A stretch of 27,479 nucleotides of DNA from an uncultured Eubacteriales bacterium (GTDB taxonomy: Bacteria > Bacillota > Clostridia > Oscillospirales > Oscillospiraceae). Positions 24,634-27,479 of this stretch are shown in pieces (the stretch's first letter is position 1; the number at the start of each line of letters is the position of its first letter). Both the position numbers and the translations under genes were made by a program. Below the pieces are notes generated by a model. It saw only the letters and a list, made by a program, of their open reading frames with translations, ran no database searches and was not told where the DNA came from. Location of the stretch: the NCBI GenBank assembly GCA_900545925.1, contig URAZ01000045.1, positions 1 through 27,479 on the forward strand. The letters run 5' to 3'.

Positions 24634-25512
24634 TCAGAAACACTTCTGATTGCGCGATTTGCGGCAGGCTTCTTTGCGCTCGCCGTGGTAGCAGACTTCC
24701 GTATCCGGGGAGGAATCGCCCTTTTCAAATTTCAAAAGATTCTCGACGGTTATTGCGGCAATATTGCGGAGCGCCTCTTTTGTGAGGAACGCCTGATGCG
24801 AGGCGACAATGACATTTGGCATCGCGATCAGCCGTACCAGTGTGTCATCTTCAATAATTTTCTCCGAGCAGTCCTCATAGAACAGGTCGACCTCTTCTTC
24901 GTACACGTCCAGTCACGCAGCTCCGATTTTATGGCTTTTCAGCCCTTCAATGAGCGCTTCCGTATCTACCAGTCCGCCGCGGGATGTGTCGACAATCACA
25001 ACGCCGGGCTTCATGCTGGCGATAGCGGCGTTGTCGATCATATGCCGGGTCTCGTCGGTCAGCGGGCAGTGCAGCGAGATGACGTCTGCCTGGCCCAGAA
25101 GCTCCGGCAGATCCACATAGGCAAGGTCGCTGGCCGGGTTCGGAAATTTATCATAGTTCAACACACGCATATCGAAGCCCTTGCAGATATCCGCGAAAAT
25201 GCGGCCGATTTTGCCCGTGCCGACGACGCCGACGGTTTTGCCGTGCAGATCGAAGCCAGACAGACTGAAATTGAAGGCGCGCGTGCGGATACAGGCTCTG
25301 TTTGTATGGAGATTGACGGTCAGCAGCAGCGCCATTGCATGCTCGGCCACTGCGTTGGGGGAATATGCCGGAACGCGGAAAACATGGAGCTTTCCGAAGC
25401 AGGCGCGCGTATCCACGTTGTTGAAGCCTGCGCAGCGCAGCGCAATGACCCGGACACCCATCTTATTGAGCTCGCTTACAACCGTTGAGTTTACGGTATC
25501 ATTGACAAATAC
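24634..25512 (-). pseudogene. D-lactate dehydrogenase-like gene, truncated and with an in-frame stop
   Basis: A leftward 2-hydroxyacid dehydrogenase of the LdhA type. It has RCAGFNNVD near the front, the Rossmann loop VGVVGTGKIGRIFADICKGF, the catalytic Arg in DTSRGGLVD, Glu in YEEEVD and His in ASHQAFLT. Two defects are visible. The first 60-70 residues are missing: the frame begins at VFVNDTVNSTV and meets unrelated plus-strand sequence at about 25512. Also a TGA (24913-24915) replaces the glycine codon expected in the AAGLDVYEEE motif, a GGA-to-TGA change. The frame is intact on both sides of that stop. The enzyme would reduce pyruvate to D-lactate if whole; here it is almost certainly dead. 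Confidence 0.85.
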
Positions 25513-25933
25513 AGAACGATCTCTTCGCAAAGAAAATCTGGAAGATTTCCTGATTGGTGGGACATATCGCCCAGAACGTGATACAATGGAATCGTATCTG
25601 ATCGGCGGTACATGGAAGGGTGGCGGCAGCGCCTATAGTGGAAACTGGAGACCAAATCCAAACAAACCATACGACGGTCGTTATATCGGCGTGCCGGGTG
25701 AGATCAAACGTACATTTAAGGACGGTTATTGGGTGGATACCAAGATTGGAGATGACGGACGCGCGATCATAGAACGGCACTATACAGACCATTGCCGGTC
25801 ACACACCGGGCATACAAACCCGCACGACCACATTATCTCATGGGACAACCCAACAGAGCATCCACACCCTGGGGCTGCGATCAATTATCCGAATGGAGCA
25901 CCGGAATTCAAGCAATGGCGGGAGGTTTACAAT
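25513..25933 (+). CDS. polymorphic-toxin-like C-terminal module (fragment)
   Basis: A plus-strand frame with no start of its own, open from the breakpoint near 25512. It gives short repeats (DFLIGGTYRPERDT and SYLIGGTWKGGG), then NKPYDGRYIGVPGEIKRTF, DDGRAIIERHYTDHC and a histidine-rich core, HTGHTNPHDHIISWD, ending with NYPNGAPEFKQW. From memory this resembles the C-terminal toxin part of polymorphic toxin proteins (perhaps the type 24 family), but I cannot confirm the family. The clustered histidines suggest a metal- or acid-base-dependent nuclease, which is inference. The frame runs without a stop into the next gene. An ATG at 25585 is the first possible internal start and has no good ribosome site. 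No delivery domain is present. Confidence 0.4.
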
Positions 25934-26224
25934 ATGAAGTATACAATTTCTCCGGATAATACACCAGAGCAAAATCGTTTTGTCAGCATCAGCGATTTTA
26001 AGGACTGTCTGTACTGGGGCGGTGAAGTAGCGTTCTTGTGGAAGGGCATCAAATACGGCGTCATGCGTTACGGCATCAGCAACATGATCACCATTTATCA
26101 GATGGGACATCCGGAATCGGATACGGTTTGCAAGGATGCAGATGAAGCACTGGAATTCATGGTTGCCTCTGACCAACTGTGTGATGTGATTACGCAGGTC
26201 ACTGTGCTCGACCGGTCCATCTGA
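25934..26224 (+). CDS. small protein, probable immunity partner of the toxin module
   Basis: A 96-residue protein starting at ATG 25934 with GGGAGG 8 nt upstream, so it can be translated alone even though the frame is open from the toxin module before it. It is acidic and Tyr/Trp/Asp-rich (SISDFKDCLYWGGEVAFLWK, DADEALEFM), with no signal peptide or membrane segment, as is common for cytoplasmic immunity proteins. I do not recognise the family; the role rests on position directly after a toxin-like module. The stop at 26222-26224 abuts an integrase fragment. Confidence 0.5.
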   Translation: MKYTISPDNTPEQNRFVSISDFKDCLYWGGEVAFLWKGIKYGVMRYGISNMITIYQMGHPESDTVCKDADEALEFMVASDQLCDVITQVTVLDRSI

Positions 26225-26415
26225 GCGCTCCTACTAAGAACAAAGACAGCGAGATGACCTTTGAGACCTACGCCCGCGGCTGGCTGGAGCGGCAGACGAA
26301 ATACGCGTCCGGAACGCTTGCCTTTACCACCGCTGCTCGAAACGGTATCCCCGGAGATCGGGGCAATCAAGCTGAACCGGCTTCGCCCAATCGCATTGGA
26401 AAATCTGCTGGCGAA
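26224..26415 (+). pseudogene. tyrosine recombinase N-terminal fragment, frameshifted
   Basis: The frame from 26224 gives SAPTKNKDSEMTFETYARGW and LERQTKYASGTLAF. After about 26330 the continuation LLETVSPEIGAIKLNRLRPI lies in the next frame. This is the SAM-like core-binding region of phage-type tyrosine integrases, with one frameshift. The catalytic domain is absent, because the sequence changes to a DUF4317-like tail at about 26411-26420. It marks a dead integrative element. Confidence 0.65.
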
Positions 26416-26653
26416 GCTCGCGAAATTCAACGTCGAGTTTGACCAGCACTTCGGAGCCGACGCGGCATTAAGCCCTGCGAACCTCATTGACGCGAAAAAG
26501 TTCCAGCTCAAAACGCCCGACGTGACCATTCAGGTCAATCCTGAGCGCACCGACCTTGTCCAAACGCGCATCATCGGCGGGGTCAAGTACCTGCTCATCT
26601 GCGCCGACGACGGTGTAGAGGTCAATGGCATTCAGGTCGGCCTCGACGAGTGA
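26416..26653 (+). pseudogene. C-terminal fragment resembling DUF4317 proteins
   Basis: About 79 codons read NVEFDQHFGADAALSPANLI, then FQLKTPDVTIQVNPERTDLV and IIGGVKYLLICADDGVEVNG, with a normal stop. From memory this is the end of DUF4317-type proteins of Clostridia, whose function is unknown. Full-length members are several times longer. It is joined in frame to the integrase remnant with no start of its own, so it is a relic, or a chimeric protein if translated. Confidence 0.45.
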
Positions 26654-26690
26654 TGCTTTTGGAACATCCGTACATCCATCCGTAAGGTTC

Positions 26691-26786
26691 GTAGGGTGAT
26701 GCCTACATCGCCCCAAGGGCACCTTCGTATTCGCATTGGATCCCCGTATAACGGGTGCATCCCGCCGGGTCGATGTGGGGCATTAC
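26691..26786. repeat. intergenic imperfect inverted repeat (about 95 bp)
   Basis: The left arm GTGATGCCTACATCGCCCC (about 26696-26714) and the right arm GGGTCGATGTGGGGCATTAC (26767-26786) are imperfect inverted copies around a 52-bp middle part. The look is that of the short palindromic intergenic repeats scattered in gut Clostridia genomes. It carries no coding capacity. Confidence 0.5.
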
Positions 26787-26824
26787 GGAACATTCCGCCT
26801 CTACAAAGGCTTCTGAAGACGCAA

Positions 26825-26864
26825 AAACTGCTCCCGATATGGCAAGCCATATCGGGAGCAGTTT
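26825..26864 (-). terminator. terminator-like hairpin after uxaC
   Basis: A perfect 19-bp inverted repeat (AAACTGCTCCCGATATGGC and its complement) with only two bases between the arms, 42 nt beyond the uxaC stop. Short A/T tracts flank both sides. It most likely ends uxaC transcription, and could serve both strands. Confidence 0.7.
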
Positions 26865-26906
26865 GTATGAAGCCGGAACACCGGGCAAGCTTTTTCCCGC
26901 GGTCTT

Positions 26907-27479
26907 TCAGAAGCCGAAGAACGCTTTGGCGTTTTCCCCGCAGACCTTCTCTACGATTCTTCCGAGCGTCTTTTCATCCACAGGATACTGCCCGTCCTCG
27001 ACCAGCTCTCCGAGCTTCTGGCAGAGGATGCGCCGGTAGTATTCGTGGCGCGGGAACGAGCTGAACGAGCGCGAGTCGGTCAGCATGCCGATGGAATTTG
27101 CGAGAAGACCGTTTTCCATCAGCTCGCTCAACTGTCGGCGCATGCCGCGCAGCGTATCGTTAAACCACCACGCCGCACCGAACTGGATATTTGGTGCAAA
27201 GCTAACCGCCATGGTGGAAAAGACGGCATTGTCGGCGGGGTTTAAGTTGTATAGCACCGTCTTCGGAAGCGAATTTTCCCGCGCCAGATCACCGAGGAGC
27301 GCTCCGAGCTGGAACGGGTCTGTCGTAAGGCCGACGCTGTCGCCGCCTGCATCGGGGCCGATTGCTTCATAAATGCGCGGGTTCTGGTTGCGAATCGCTC
27401 CGAGATGCAGCTGCATGGCAACACCGCGCGCATGATATGCCCTGCCAAGAAGATGCATCAGCCTTGCCTGCTGCGTGCC
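26907..27479 (-). CDS. uxaC: uronate (glucuronate) isomerase, 3' part
   Basis: The last 190 or so residues of uronate isomerase; the gene runs off the right edge of the window. Recognisable features are AMQLHLGAIRNQNPRIYEAI with the substrate- or metal-binding region, and the ending MLTDSRSFSSFPRHEYYRRI, which is diagnostic for UxaC. The enzyme converts D-glucuronate to D-fructuronate, or D-galacturonate to D-tagaturonate, the first step of hexuronate catabolism in the cytoplasm. Full-length members are about 465-470 residues. The frame is intact within the window. It fits a pectin or glucuronoxylan theme with the GH2 enzyme and esterase, although it lies about 20 kb away. Confidence 0.93.
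   Translation of the reverse strand, partial: GTQQARLMHLLGRAYHARGVAMQLHLGAIRNQNPRIYEAIGPDAGGDSVGLTTDPFQLGALLGDLARENSLPKTVLYNLNPADNAVFSTMAVSFAPNIQFGAAWWFNDTLRGMRRQLSELMENGLLANSIGMLTDSRSFSSFPRHEYYRRILCQKLGELVEDGQYPVDEKTLGRIVEKVCGENAKAFFGF

Noticed and set aside
25181..25512. Front part of the plus-strand frame that continues into the toxin module
   Set aside because: It is antisense to the well-conserved D-lactate dehydrogenase sequence, so it is not part of the toxin-like protein.

Overview
The window reads as chromosome of a gut-type Gram-positive anaerobe of the class Clostridia, most likely near the Oscillospiraceae. This is inferred from moderately high GC, strong Shine-Dalgarno sites, lipobox lipoproteins, an S-layer-homology (SLH) protein, an LplB/YtcP/DUF3502 sugar ABC importer, a TctA/B/C transporter and fragments of gut-Firmicute mobile elements. 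No rRNA, tRNA or CRISPR array was seen.

Left third (about 0.2-7.6 kb): a decayed AraC-type regulator fragment, then a leftward operon of a family 2 glycoside hydrolase, a GNAT-like acyltransferase-domain protein and a sugar nucleotidyltransferase. Divergent from it are an AraC-type regulator with an unusual receiver domain and a translationally coupled carbohydrate-esterase-like hydrolase. Middle (7.6-16.3 kb): two ABC permeases and a lipoprotein sugar-binding protein, then a fusion of a beta-helix domain with a Gfo/Idh/MocA oxidoreductase, then a secreted SLH/beta-helix protein whose 3' end is cut off. Together these look like a locus for importing and breaking down a plant or host glycan. 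The GH2 and ABC promoters carry the same tandem 13-bp operator with identical geometry, which ties both operons to one activator, most simply the AraC regulator between them.

From 16.3 to 17.9 kb is a scrap zone: a frameshifted AAA ATPase fragment, a VTC-domain fragment and a tail of repeated beta-sandwich-like domains, all on the minus strand and joined at abrupt breakpoints. It ends inside an Ldh2-type malate/lactate dehydrogenase that has lost its N-terminus.

From 18.3 to 24.5 kb is an intact rightward operon: D-2-hydroxyacid dehydrogenase, HpcH/HpaI aldolase, TctB, TctA, TctC and a cupin. A GntR/FCD regulator follows with its own promoter and candidate operator. The set implies uptake of a di- or tricarboxylate-like hydroxy acid, aldol cleavage and reduction or oxidation of the products; the substrate is not determined.

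From 24.6 to 26.65 kb is a second scrap zone: a D-lactate dehydrogenase pseudogene, a polymorphic-toxin-like C-terminal module with a probable immunity gene, and an integrase fragment fused to a DUF4317-like tail. After an intergenic repeat and a long hairpin, the window ends in the 3' part of uronate isomerase (uxaC) on the minus strand. The breakpoints in both scrap zones may be real rearrangements or assembly artefacts; the sequence alone cannot decide.
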